Shown piece by piece: positions 32,945 through 41,553 of a DNA stretch of 64,000 bases. The notes below the pieces were generated by a model. The model was given only the letters and a program-made list of their open reading frames with translations. It made no database searches and was not told the origin of the DNA. Position 1 is the first letter of the stretch. Each line of letters opens with the position of its first letter. This stretch comes from Paenibacillus sp. BSR1-1 (GTDB lineage: Bacteria; Bacillota; Bacilli; Bacillales; Cytobacillaceae), in assembly GCF_030403775.1 (NCBI RefSeq), contig NZ_JAQMWQ010000018.1, positions 1 through 64,000 on the forward strand, in the 5' to 3' direction. Position numbers and translations under genes: made by a program.

Positions 32945-34732
32945 TTATTGTTCTTTTAATCGTGCCCGTTTGATGAAGAAGGCGAGAATTAATGCGACCA
33001 TAGCGATTCCCGTTGCCACGATAAACGAATCATTAATACCATCGATTGTGGCTTGCTTCATCGTTTGTCCATAAATCAAAAACGTCCCTATCTGGCTCCC
33101 TGCTGCGGCCGGCAAATGAGCCAATTCGGCGATGCCCTGTCCAATTTGAACTGTCTTACTTGCAATAAAAGGATTGACACTTGTGATAAGATTCGAATAT
33201 TCCCCCATGTGAGCGCCCTGTCTTGTTGTCATCACCGTTACTAAAAAGGCTGTACCTATGCTGCCGGCAACCTGCCTTGCTGTATTCGAAGCCGCTGTTC
33301 CATGGGCCCCAAGATGGCGGGGTAATTGATTTAGCCCTTCCGTCATAACTGTCATCATTAAAAAAGACATCCCGAACATTCTTAACACGTAAAGTAATAA
33401 TATATGACTAAAACTAGTAGTCATACTCAATTGGGTAAAGAGCCAAGTAGTGATCACTGTAATGGTTAAACCAATAACTGCTAACCACCTTGCACCCATT
33501 TTATCAAATAGTGCTCCCGCAATCGGAGACATGATACCCATAACAATTGCCCCAGGCAATAACAATAGACCAGAATCAAAAGCAGTAAAGCCGCGAATGT
33601 TTTGCAAATAAATCGGAAGCAAGATCATCGCTCCGAACATTGCCATATTAATGATCATACTGATAATGGTGGTTAAGGCGAAAATATCGTACTTAAAGAC
33701 ACGTAAATCAAGCATCGGATTTTTAGTAGTCAGCTCTCTCCAAACGAAGGCAATTAAGGTGATTGCCCCTATTATTAAGGAGATTACAACTGTACCACTG
33801 GACCATCCATGGCTTCCAGCTTCGCTGAAGCCATATAAAAGGAAGCCAAAACCCAAGGTTGAAAATAACAAACCCGGGAAATCAAATTTCGGGTTGGTCA
33901 CCTCAGTAACATCTCTCATCCAAAAGACACTCAAAATTAAATCAAGAATACCTATTGGAATTACCACATCAAATAAAAGTCTCCACGAATAATGTTCTAC
34001 AATCCACCCTGACAAAGTAGGACCAATGGCTGGTGCAAACAGCATAACCACTCCCATAATCCCCATTGCTTTTCCTCGCTTCTCTGGTGGATATAAAGAG
34101 AAAAAGACGGTCATTAATAGCGGCATTATAATCCCTGCACCAGAAGCCTGAACAACCCTTCCAACCATCAGCATACTGAAATTTGCCGAAAATGAACAAA
34201 TTATGGAACCAAATGTAAACAGAAACACGGAAGTGATAAACAATTTCCTAGTCCCAAACTTTTCAATTAAATAGGCAGTAACTGGGATAAATATACCATT
34301 TACAAGCATATACCCTGTAGAAAGCCATTGAACCGTAGTGGCTGAAACATTTAAGTCTGTCATAATATGAGGGATTGCTACATTCAATAGCGTCTGATTT
34401 AAAATCGCAACAAAAGCTCCCAACATCAATGCTGCCAGAATTTTTCCTTTTCCTGAATCTTCTTTGGCATCTTGCATTCTTGATCTGCCAGTTGCTTTTC
34501 GCTTTGGTTTTACATTTGCTTCGACATATTCTAAGGCAGGTTCAGGAATAGCAGATTCCTTTAATAGGTCTTCCACTTGCAAGTGTAAATCCTCATTGTC
34601 CGCCTCAGAAACCCTAGAATTAATGGCACTTTCTCTTTTAGCATTCTTCTTCTTTTTTTTCAAAAATAAATAATTCAATACGAATAAAAGCAAAATGCAT
34701 AAAATAATATAAACAGAAATATAAATCGACAT
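32945..34732 (-). CDS. DHA2-family MFS drug exporter with N-terminal extension
   Basis: A 595-residue EmrB/QacA-type transporter. The MFS core begins at about residue 97 (GKILAALMLGAFVAILNQTLLNVAIPHI) with LNQTLLNVAIP typical for the 14-helix DHA2 group, then GYMLVNGIFIP and GRVVQASGAGIIMP (motif C region). Unusual is residues 1-96: an extra hydrophobic segment (about 4-24) followed by lysine-rich and acidic soluble sequence. ATG 34732 has AGGTG upstream and lies 8 bases after the HlyD-type gene, so the extra segment is in the translated region. It probably exports drugs together with the adaptor. Confidence 0.88.
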   Translation of the reverse strand: MSIYISVYIILCILLLFVLNYLFLKKKKKNAKRESAINSRVSEADNEDLHLQVEDLLKESAIPEPALEYVEANVKPKRKATGRSRMQDAKEDSGKGKILAALMLGAFVAILNQTLLNVAIPHIMTDLNVSATTVQWLSTGYMLVNGIFIPVTAYLIEKFGTRKLFITSVFLFTFGSIICSFSANFSMLMVGRVVQASGAGIIMPLLMTVFFSLYPPEKRGKAMGIMGVVMLFAPAIGPTLSGWIVEHYSWRLLFDVVIPIGILDLILSVFWMRDVTEVTNPKFDFPGLLFSTLGFGFLLYGFSEAGSHGWSSGTVVISLIIGAITLIAFVWRELTTKNPMLDLRVFKYDIFALTTIISMIINMAMFGAMILLPIYLQNIRGFTAFDSGLLLLPGAIVMGIMSPIAGALFDKMGARWLAVIGLTITVITTWLFTQLSMTTSFSHILLLYVLRMFGMSFLMMTVMTEGLNQLPRHLGAHGTAASNTARQVAGSIGTAFLVTVMTTRQGAHMGEYSNLITSVNPFIASKTVQIGQGIAELAHLPAAAGSQIGTFLIYGQTMKQATIDGINDSFIVATGIAMVALILAFFIKRARLKEQ

Positions 34733-34740
34733 ATTTTCAC

Positions 34741-35400
34741 CTACTTATGGACTCTCACGGTTACATTCATACCTGGGACTAATTGGAGACCCTTATAATC
34801 CTCAATGGCTATTTTAACAGGGATGACTTGTGTTACTTTGGTATAATTACCGCTTGCATTTGTACTAGGTAATAACGAAAATGTCCCAGATGTAGCTAAA
34901 CCGATATTCTCCACTCTTCCCTTTAATGTCGTGTTTGGAAAGGCATCTACATATATATCAACTTCTTGATTAACAGCTATTTCATCTATACTGGTTTCCT
35001 CGATATTGGCCGTCACCCATAAATTTTCGAGATCAAACATTTGAGCTAAAGGCATCCCAGCTGCCACAAATGAATCTTTGACAGCACTTGTTTGGACTAC
35101 CGTTCCATCACTTGGAAGGGTAATCTTTATTTCCGCAGGTGCGGTCCCAGCTCCAGTACCTGCAGTAATTACGGAACCAATTTGCTCATCTTTGGTAAAG
35201 TGGTCTCCAAGCTTTGCATCCCACTTGGTTAATTTCCCACTGGCCGGAGCGGAAATAGTGACTTGCTGACCTGCAATTTGTGCATTATCTGTTGATATAT
35301 AATTTACAGTGTTGTTGTAGTAGGAATATGCAGCAAATCCTCCGCCTACTAGGATAATTAAAATGATGATATTTAATAAAATTAATCGACCTGTCTTCAT
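34741..35400 (-). CDS. HlyD/EmrA-type membrane-fusion adaptor
   Basis: A 219-residue protein with one N-terminal membrane anchor (about 6-27) and the biotinyl-lipoyl/beta-barrel order of HlyD adaptors: YISTDNAQIAGQQVTISAPASGKL, then LPSDGTVVQTSAVKDSFV and a barrel ending VPGMNVTVRV. It is shorter than Gram-negative EmrA because the long coiled-coil hairpin is missing. It pairs with the MFS gene that follows after 8 bases to form an EmrAB-like exporter. ATG 35400 has GGGAG 8 bases upstream. Two direct repeats lie in its promoter region. Confidence 0.88.
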   Translation of the reverse strand: MKTGRLILLNIIILIILVGGGFAAYSYYNNTVNYISTDNAQIAGQQVTISAPASGKLTKWDAKLGDHFTKDEQIGSVITAGTGAGTAPAEIKITLPSDGTVVQTSAVKDSFVAAGMPLAQMFDLENLWVTANIEETSIDEIAVNQEVDIYVDAFPNTTLKGRVENIGLATSGTFSLLPSTNASGNYTKVTQVIPVKIAIEDYKGLQLVPGMNVTVRVHK

Positions 35401-35416
35401 ATCCTTTACTCCCTCT

Positions 35417-35469
35417 CTATTAGGTTTTATTAAATAGTAGTTTGTGTAGACTTATTAGGTTTTACTAAA
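35417..35469. repeat. two direct repeats upstream of the efflux operon, candidate operators
   Basis: TATTAGGTTTTATTAAA (35418-35434) and TATTAGGTTTTACTAAA (35453-35469) differ at one base and start exactly 35 bases apart, which is between three and three and a half DNA turns. They lie 18-70 bases before the HlyD-type gene and are a plausible site for a repressor; no regulator gene is adjacent. Confidence 0.5.
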
Positions 35470-35551
35470 GAAGCAACAAACTTTTCAGTTTTAAATGGTT
35501 GAATTTTTCGTATTATTTGATTAATCTAATAGAACCTAGGGGGAGATTAAT

Positions 35552-36334
35552 TTGATTAGAAAACTATCAGAAAATGATCACAAAAAGGTCCTCTCCTTTT
35601 TACGTGGGGAACCTTCGATAAATTTATTTATTATTGGGGATTTAGAGGTATTTGGATATCATTCTGATTTTCAGGAAATTTGGGGGGAATTTGATCCACA
35701 AGGAGAGTTCAGAGCCGTCCTCCTCCGCTTTTATCAATCATTTATTCCGTATGCTAAAGGGGAATTTAATGTTAGAGGTTTTGCTTCAATCATGAATGAG
35801 TATAAGAAGCCTCTTTACCTATCCGGAAAATCAGATATTGTAGAACGATTCGAGTCCTATAAAGAATTGGAACTTGGACCAAAACAGGTTACATACTTTG
35901 CTGAATGCCGTTCACCAGAAAACTTGGGGACGACAGATTTAGAAATACACTCAGCAGGAATAGAGGATGTTGACAGAATTATTTCCCTTCGCAGCACGAT
36001 TAAAGAATTTCAAATACGAAGTGATGCCCGTGAAATCTTATTAAAATCAATAGAGTCCAATACATCAAGGAACTATTATACTGAAGAAAACGGCATAATG
36101 ACCGCATGTGTGTCAACAACAGCTGAAAATTCCATCTCTGCCATGATTGTCGGCGTTTGCACAAGAAATGAAAATCGCCGTCAGGGACTTGCCACTGGGA
36201 TTATGCAAAAGCTTTTTAATGATGTTTTATCAGAAGGAAAAACTCTTTGTCTCTTTTATGATAATCCTGAGGCAGGTCGAATCTATAAAAAACTAGGCTT
36301 TAAAGATATTGGCATGTGGACGATGCACCGTTAA
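35552..36334 (+). CDS. GNAT family N-acetyltransferase
   Basis: A 260-residue protein with a C-terminal GNAT fold (about 130-260). The acetyl-CoA-binding motif is VGVCTRNENRRQGLATGIMQKL (quoted as ENRRQGLATGI), and it closes with YKKLGFKDIG. The N-terminal half is another alpha/beta unit (SFLRGEPSINLFIIGDLE), as in two-domain GNAT proteins of Bacillus. The acceptor is unknown. TTG 35552 is fixed by GGGGGAG with 6 bases spacing. Single gene. Confidence 0.82.
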   Translation: MIRKLSENDHKKVLSFLRGEPSINLFIIGDLEVFGYHSDFQEIWGEFDPQGEFRAVLLRFYQSFIPYAKGEFNVRGFASIMNEYKKPLYLSGKSDIVERFESYKELELGPKQVTYFAECRSPENLGTTDLEIHSAGIEDVDRIISLRSTIKEFQIRSDAREILLKSIESNTSRNYYTEENGIMTACVSTTAENSISAMIVGVCTRNENRRQGLATGIMQKLFNDVLSEGKTLCLFYDNPEAGRIYKKLGFKDIGMWTMHR

Positions 36335-36339
36335 TGAAA

Positions 36340-36366
36340 GAATCCTTTAAAAAAGGATTCTTTTTT
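36340..36366 (+). terminator. terminator of the GNAT gene
   Basis: Stem GAATCCTTT/AAAGGATTC followed by TTTTTT. Confidence 0.85.
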
Positions 36367-36431
36367 ATGTAATAGCCGAAAATTATAAGGGAAAATTACC
36401 AACATGAACTATGAAGGGATGCGATAATGCA

Positions 36432-37685
36432 ATGTATGAATCCATAAAAAAACACGCAAAACCTTTCGACACAATTTCAGACCTTACCCCTTTAATTGAT
36501 GCTATAGGTGATGCTAAATACGTGCTCCTCGGTGAATCCTCTCATGGAACTTCCGAGTTTTATTCAGTTCGTGCTGAGATATCAAAACTATTGATTAAAG
36601 AAAAAGGTTTTTCATTTATTGCCGTTGAGGGAGATTGGCCATCCTGCCAAAGTGTTAACCGGTACGTAAAGGGGATTGACAAAAATGGTATAGATGTAAA
36701 AGAGGTGCTTCAATCCTATAATAGATGGCCAACATGGATGTGGGCTAATCAAGAAATCATTACTCTAATCGAATGGTTAAAAAGATATAACCTGGAGCAT
36801 TCACGAACACAAAAAGTCGGATTTTATGGTTTGGATGTATATAGTCTTTGGGAAAGTATGGATGAAATCCTCCGATATTTAGAAAAAAACAATTCCCCTA
36901 GCCTAATCCATGCGAAAAAAGCATTCTCCTGCTATGAACCTTTTAACCGAAATCATGAAACTTATGCAGTCTCGGCAGGGTTTCTATCGGACGATTGTAT
37001 GAAAGAATCGTTAGAACTTTTAGAATCAATTCGAAAAAACAAATGGCGATTCGATGACCAAGAGGAAAGCAGTCTGAATATGGAAGTAAATGCCTTGGTT
37101 ACGGCACATGCTGAGGAATACTATCGTACGATGGTAACAAGTGATGTAAGGTCGTGGAATGTTCGGGACAAACATATGGTAGATGCCCTAGATTCGGTAA
37201 TGAAGTTTTATGGCGAAGACGCAAAAGTGATTATTTGGGAGCATAATACTCATGTTGGCGATGCAAGGGCAACTGACATGAAGGATGAGGGAATGGTAAA
37301 TGTCGGACAATTAATTAGAGAACAAAACAAACCGGAAGACGTGTTCATTATCGGCTTCGGAACCTTTAACGGCACCGTTATTTCGGCAACTGAATGGGGT
37401 CTGGACTATCAGGTAACTGAAGTTCCGCCAGCGCAATATGGAAGCTGGGAATATCTTATGCACAATTCGGGTGCTTTTAATAAATACCTCATTTTTAATA
37501 ATAAAAACCAAGAAGAATTTTCCACAACCATTGGTCATCGAGCGATAGGTGTAGTATACCGGCCTGAATATGAGCATTTTGGAAATTATGTACCCTCTAA
37601 CATGAGTCAAAGGTATGATGGATTTATTTTTATCGATAAAACCACAGCATTGCGCCCCCTCGTCTTGGAGCATATTTTAATATAA
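36432..37685 (+). CDS. erythromycin esterase family protein
   Basis: A 417-residue protein of the Ere/succinoglycan-biosynthesis EreB-like superfamily. Conserved active-site stretches are LLGESSHGTSEFYSVR (catalytic His, about 36-51), IAVEGDWPSCQ and IIWEHNTHVGDAR (about 272-284). Some members hydrolyse the macrolide lactone; most chromosomal members, including Bacillus ones, have unknown substrates, so resistance is not claimed. The start is uncertain: GAAGGGA lies 14 bases before ATG 36432; ATG 36411 upstream has no site. Single gene, bidirectional terminator after it. Confidence 0.85.
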   Translation: MYESIKKHAKPFDTISDLTPLIDAIGDAKYVLLGESSHGTSEFYSVRAEISKLLIKEKGFSFIAVEGDWPSCQSVNRYVKGIDKNGIDVKEVLQSYNRWPTWMWANQEIITLIEWLKRYNLEHSRTQKVGFYGLDVYSLWESMDEILRYLEKNNSPSLIHAKKAFSCYEPFNRNHETYAVSAGFLSDDCMKESLELLESIRKNKWRFDDQEESSLNMEVNALVTAHAEEYYRTMVTSDVRSWNVRDKHMVDALDSVMKFYGEDAKVIIWEHNTHVGDARATDMKDEGMVNVGQLIREQNKPEDVFIIGFGTFNGTVISATEWGLDYQVTEVPPAQYGSWEYLMHNSGAFNKYLIFNNKNQEEFSTTIGHRAIGVVYRPEYEHFGNYVPSNMSQRYDGFIFIDKTTALRPLVLEHILI

Positions 37686-37725
37686 TTAGAAAGGTCTTCC
37701 AATTTTTTTAGGAAGACCTTTCTAA
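37686..37725. terminator. bidirectional terminator
   Basis: Stem TTAGAAAGGTCTTCC/GGAAGACCTTTCTAA around an AT-rich loop, between convergent genes. Confidence 0.85.
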
Positions 37726-37727
37726 TG

Positions 37728-38333
37728 CTAATCCGTAATAGGATTTTTAAAATTATCTGTTACAAGAATATTGTTCTCTTTTACCATTTTTTCAACCCGC
37801 CACTTATTTTCTGAAAGTTTATCATTAAAAGGTATGGTAATTTCCCTGCCATTCCTACTTTCAAATTGATATTGCAATATACTCGTGGTTCCTTGGTGGT
37901 TTCGATAAACGATATGAATTTTTTTAATTTTATCCCATTCATAGTCCTCTTCCCTAATTTTAGTAAGGGAGTTATAATGGATTCCTTTTTCATCAAAAAA
38001 ATAATAATTGGTTAAGCTCATTACAAATACTGGTATGCTTCCAAGAATTAAGACCCAAGTGACCCATTTTAATCCGCTGCCATTCGATCGCTGCCGAAAA
38101 ATAAGATAAACGGTTAAAGCGAACGCTATTATTAACATTCCTGCCGCAAAAGTGATATAGGCTGATAATGGCGTTGTAAAAAACCATTGATTTCGGGAGT
38201 AATAGACCATACTCTGATAGGAAGCCACAACAATAAATGGAACAAATAAACTGCTGATGTACAAAATAATTGTATAGGCAACAAGCTTTACCTGACTATC
38301 CTCAGTAGACTCTTTCCTTTTTTGCAACAACAT
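37728..38333 (-). CDS. membrane protein with PH-like soluble domain, unknown function
   Basis: A 201-residue protein. Three hydrophobic segments (about 17-41, 55-79 and 91-110) are followed by a soluble region whose pattern (FDEKGIHYNSLTKIREEDYEWDKIKKIHI) resembles bacterial PH-like domains found after transmembrane pairs. No closer family is recognised. The ribosome binding site (AAGGATGG, 9 bases) is acceptable. Single gene. Confidence 0.65.
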   Translation of the reverse strand: MLLQKRKESTEDSQVKLVAYTIILYISSLFVPFIVVASYQSMVYYSRNQWFFTTPLSAYITFAAGMLIIAFALTVYLIFRQRSNGSGLKWVTWVLILGSIPVFVMSLTNYYFFDEKGIHYNSLTKIREEDYEWDKIKKIHIVYRNHQGTTSILQYQFESRNGREITIPFNDKLSENKWRVEKMVKENNILVTDNFKNPITD

Positions 38334-38434
38334 ATAAAAATACCATCCTTATGTATTTTATCCCTTTTATTTTACCATTATCTGAATAATTTTACGTAAC
38401 TTTCCAGATAAAGTTTCACAAAAATCTGAATTAA

Positions 38435-38463
38435 AAAAACCAGTCAAACATTAACTGGTTTTT
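38435..38463. terminator. terminator of the YmaF-type gene
   Basis: Stem AAAAACCAGT/ACTGGTTTTT, nine bases past the stop. Confidence 0.85.
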
Positions 38464-38471
38464 ATCCCATT

Positions 38472-38810
38472 CTATTTTGTTCCAGGTGCTGGGTGATCCA
38501 CGCCTTTAACATGATGACTGTGGCCGCTTTCTTCCGTAGTATGAAAATCATAGTAATGAACATGCATTCCATTTCCCACTGGGATAGCCGGTCCTGAATA
38601 TGCACGGTAATGATGGGTATGCCCATCCTCAAATAAAACATATCCCTCAGTAAAATGAATATGTCCGCCATCCTGTGTTGGTATTGGTGGTGAGGTTACA
38701 TCAAGACATTGGTGGACATGCCCTGAACTAACACCAGTATAGTCTACAGAACCATGATTATGGTGTGGAACAAAACCTGGAACAAAATCATCTTTTCCAA
38801 CTTTAGGCAT
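38472..38810 (-). CDS. YmaF family histidine-rich protein
   Basis: A 112-residue protein with regularly spaced HxH pairs (HHNHG, GHVHQ, GHIHF, GHTHHY, MHVHYY, GHSHHV) in a repeat-like arrangement. This is the YmaF pattern of Bacillaceae; the function is unknown, and metal binding is inferred from the histidines. ATG 38810 has GAGGTGAT upstream. Single gene, divergent from the DUF1657 operon. Confidence 0.82.
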   Translation of the reverse strand: MPKVGKDDFVPGFVPHHNHGSVDYTGVSSGHVHQCLDVTSPPIPTQDGGHIHFTEGYVLFEDGHTHHYRAYSGPAIPVGNGMHVHYYDFHTTEESGHSHHVKGVDHPAPGTK

Positions 38811-38920
38811 TACAATCACCTCACGATTTTAATGTTTCATCTATATGCACACATTCTAAAAAAAATAATTGAATTAGTGGTGGTGGAAAAATTTTCAGTC
38901 GCCCAAATATAAAAATAAGT

Positions 38921-38949
38921 ACATAAGCACCAAGATAAATCACATACTA
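38921..38949 (+). promoter_or_regulatory. sigma-G/F-like promoter of the DUF1657 operon
   Basis: A perfect -10 CATACTA (38943-38949) lies 17 bases from ACATA (38921-38925), four of five in the forespore -35 consensus. This suggests expression in the forespore. Confidence 0.6.
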
Positions 38950-38991
38950 TTTTTGTAATTTCAATCATTATCACGAAAGAAGGATTAACTT

Positions 38992-39195
38992 ATGACTGTA
39001 GGAACACAGGTAAAACAAGCATTAGCTGGATTAAAAAGTGCACAGGCAAGTTTCGAAACCTTTGCGCTGGCAACTGATAACCAAAATGCAAAACAACTCT
39101 ATCAACAGGCTGCCCAGCAAACACAACAAGTTCTTGATAGCCTTGAGCCTCGTCTTCAAGAAATCTTAACTGAAGAACCACAATACAATCAATAA
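38992..39195 (+). CDS. DUF1657 protein
   Basis: A 67-residue helical protein, MTVGTQVKQALAGLKSAQ, ending LQEILTEEPQYNQ, which matches the DUF1657 family. DUF1657 genes accompany DUF421 and spoVA genes in spore-former operons linked to spore heat resistance and germination; the molecular role is unknown. AAGGA lies 7 bases before ATG 38992. It is the first gene of a three-gene unit with a forespore-type promoter. Confidence 0.85.
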   Translation: MTVGTQVKQALAGLKSAQASFETFALATDNQNAKQLYQQAAQQTQQVLDSLEPRLQEILTEEPQYNQ

Positions 39196-39273
39196 TCAAT
39201 TAGGTTGGCGCTTAGCCAACCCATTTTTCATTTATTTTTTAGGCTTAAAAACAAACGAAAGGAAGTTTTTCTA

Positions 39274-39480
39274 GTGACCGTTGCTTCAAATGTTAAGCAA
39301 TGTCTGATTACAATAAAAGGAATTGAAGCGCAGCTGTCTTCGCTTGCCTTAAATTCTTTAGATAAAGAAGCTCAAGCTGTGTTTCATGAAACTTCCTTAA
39401 CGATGGCCGATATCAAAAAAGACCTTCAATATCGTGTTTTGGAACTAGAACGACAGGAACCACAATATAAAGGCTCATAA
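39274..39480 (+). CDS. second DUF1657 protein
   Basis: A 68-residue protein VTVASNVKQCLITIKG...RQEPQYKGS that aligns end to end with its upstream neighbour (same QVKQ/NVKQ start and EPQY end). GTG 39274 is fixed by AAAGGAAG 8 bases upstream; a frame opened at 39205 has no site. It is 78 bases after the first copy and 18 bases before the DUF421 gene. Confidence 0.8.
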   Translation: MTVASNVKQCLITIKGIEAQLSSLALNSLDKEAQAVFHETSLTMADIKKDLQYRVLELERQEPQYKGS

Positions 39481-39498
39481 TCATTGGGGTGAAAAATA

Positions 39499-40359
39499 GT
39501 GCCAGGATGGATATTTATCATTGTTCGTTCGCTTATATTTATCTTGCTCTTATTTCTAACAACTAAAATTCTTGGAAAAAAACAAATTTCTGAGCTTTCT
39601 TTTTTCGAATATATTGCCGGTATTACAATCGGCAGTATTGCCGGGGAGGTTGTAACCGGACTTGAAGCCAATATCTATCATGGAATATTGGCGTGTGTGG
39701 TATTTGGCTTTGTTACCTGGCTGGTTGACTTTATTTCCTTATACAGTAAAAGTTTTCGGGACATGGTCGAAGGAAAAGGAACGGTTGTTATTAAAGATGG
39801 AAAAATTTTGGAAGAAAATTTAAAGAAAGAAAGATATACGATTGACGAGCTTTCAGCACTGCTTCGTCAAAAGGATATTTTTAGGCTTGCAGATGTGGAA
39901 TTTGCGGTCCTAGAACCCCGTGGCAATTTAACCGCCATGTTAAAAAAGGAAAACCGTCCGCTTACACCAAAAGACTTACAAATGAAAGTGCCAAATGAAA
40001 AAGAGCCGCAAACGGTCATAATGGATGGAAATATCATCGATGAACCATTGCGAATCGCTCGAAAAAGCAGAGCCTGGCTCTATACAGAATTAGAAAAACT
40101 AAACGTTTCTCTTGCTAATGTTTTCATAGGTCAGGTTGACTCTTACGGTGAATTAACCGTGGATCTGTATGATGATAAAATTCAGGTTCCCGAGCCGCAA
40201 CAAAGACCTCTATTACTTGCAACACTGAAAAAGACCCAAGCCGATTTAGAAATATTTTCGCATCAGACCGATTGTGAACAATCAAAAGCAATGTACAAGA
40301 AAAATGCTGCGCTTATGCAGGAAACAATCGATAAGCTTAGTCCATTTTTAAATGGATAG
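39499..40359 (+). CDS. DUF421 (YetF/YdfS-type) membrane protein with DUF1657-like tail
   Basis: A 286-residue protein. Three membrane helices (about 5-24, 34-54 and 57-78) with SFFEYIAGITIGSIAG precede a soluble DUF421 domain (about 90-225). The last 55 residues (RPLLLATLKKTQADLEIFSHQTD...) resemble the DUF1657 proteins encoded just upstream. DUF421 proteins occur in spoVA-type operons of high-resistance spores. GTG 39499 has GGGGTG nine bases upstream. Last gene of the unit; a terminator follows. Confidence 0.85.
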   Translation: MPGWIFIIVRSLIFILLLFLTTKILGKKQISELSFFEYIAGITIGSIAGEVVTGLEANIYHGILACVVFGFVTWLVDFISLYSKSFRDMVEGKGTVVIKDGKILEENLKKERYTIDELSALLRQKDIFRLADVEFAVLEPRGNLTAMLKKENRPLTPKDLQMKVPNEKEPQTVIMDGNIIDEPLRIARKSRAWLYTELEKLNVSLANVFIGQVDSYGELTVDLYDDKIQVPEPQQRPLLLATLKKTQADLEIFSHQTDCEQSKAMYKKNAALMQETIDKLSPFLNG

Positions 40360-40368
40360 AACACGAAA

Positions 40369-40399
40369 AATCCTTATCAACGTTTGATTGATAAGGATT
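40369..40399. terminator. bidirectional terminator
   Basis: Stem AATCCTTATCAA/TTGATAAGGATT, between the convergent DUF421 and transporter genes. Confidence 0.8.
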
Positions 40400-40407
40400 C
40401 AATATTT

Positions 40408-41394
40408 TTAGGAATTAACTGAATTTTTTTTACTAGTAATTAGCGGGGGAGTGGCGGGACTTTTATGAGAAATATAGCTATGAAGCACCATTCCAGCCAT
40501 AACTAATATCATTCCAATCCAGGAGACCATTGAGGGGAATAAAGAATTCAGCAGCAACAACTCCCCAACTAAAGCAAATAAAACTTCCATTGATTGTGTG
40601 GCTTCAACCGCTGCTAATTTCTGCATATTTCCTCTTACCAAATCGGTAGCATGAAAAAAGAGAATGGTGGCAATGACACCGGAAGAAATGGCAACAAGTC
40701 CTGATTGTATCGTTTGTCCCGAGCTGGGAGGTCCTTCTGTAAGAAAACCATATAGAGATAAAATAATCCATAGCGGGAGACTGGCCAATGTCATCCCTAA
40801 TACACGTTGAAATACATCTAAACGTCCGTCGCATACTTCCATCATTTTTCGGTTGCCAAGAGGATAAGCAAAAGATGCAATTACAACGGGAATCACCCCT
40901 AAGAAAATCGCCAAAACAGAAAGATGGTTGGCCTGCTCAAGTTGCATTAAGATAATTCCCAATAAAATAATCAATGACATGGCCAATCCTTTGAATGGAA
41001 TTCTTCCTCTTAATTGGATTGGTCCTTTATCTGTCAAAATGGTTTCATAAAATAGCGGAGCTAACAATGAACCGGAGATAATGGTGATTTGCCAGGTGGC
41101 TGCAATTAGCCAACCCGGAGCGTAAGCAGCTGAGAAACAAATAGGTGCATAGAACAATCCAAATCCAACAAAACTCCATAGAAACCATGCACCTGGACTT
41201 TTTTTCATTTCTGCAAATAATTGCTTTAGATTTTTTCTCATGCTTACTATAACGAAAAGAAAGGGAACCATAAAGAAATAACGTAAGGATGCACTCCAAA
41301 TCCAGCTCCCGCCTCCTAAGTCCATTGACCGGTTTAAAATAAAGGTAAACGCAAAAAAGAAAGCGGCAAGAATGCCTAAAATGATGGGCCGCAT
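40408..41394 (-). CDS. EmrE-like multidrug resistance efflux transporter family protein
   Basis: A 328-residue protein with about ten hydrophobic segments in a duplicated five-helix (EamA/DMT-like) arrangement. The N-terminus MRPIILGILAAFFFAFTFILNRSM and segments YAPGWLIAATWQITIISGSLLAPL and AAVEATQSMEVLFALVGE resemble the PF13536 family. The substrate is unknown. ATG 41394 has AAGGGG nine bases upstream. Single gene. Confidence 0.8.
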   Translation of the reverse strand: MRPIILGILAAFFFAFTFILNRSMDLGGGSWIWSASLRYFFMVPFLFVIVSMRKNLKQLFAEMKKSPGAWFLWSFVGFGLFYAPICFSAAYAPGWLIAATWQITIISGSLLAPLFYETILTDKGPIQLRGRIPFKGLAMSLIILLGIILMQLEQANHLSVLAIFLGVIPVVIASFAYPLGNRKMMEVCDGRLDVFQRVLGMTLASLPLWIILSLYGFLTEGPPSSGQTIQSGLVAISSGVIATILFFHATDLVRGNMQKLAAVEATQSMEVLFALVGELLLLNSLFPSMVSWIGMILVMAGMVLHSYISHKSPATPPLITSKKNSVNS

Positions 41395-41553
41395 CGACTA
41401 TATCCCCTTCAAAAAAATTTTTCTCTTACGCAGATCAACTTTAATAGTATATCAGATTTCTGAATTATTTGTTTATAGAAAAATTGAAACTTTCTTCTTT
41501 TTCGCACGTACATATTTTGGTCAAAATAAATTACAAAGAGTGAGGTAGATACC

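Noticed and set aside
36432..37685. Macrolide resistance gene
   Set aside because: The family includes Ere esterases, but chromosomal Bacillus members mostly lack proven activity and nothing around the gene suggests resistance.
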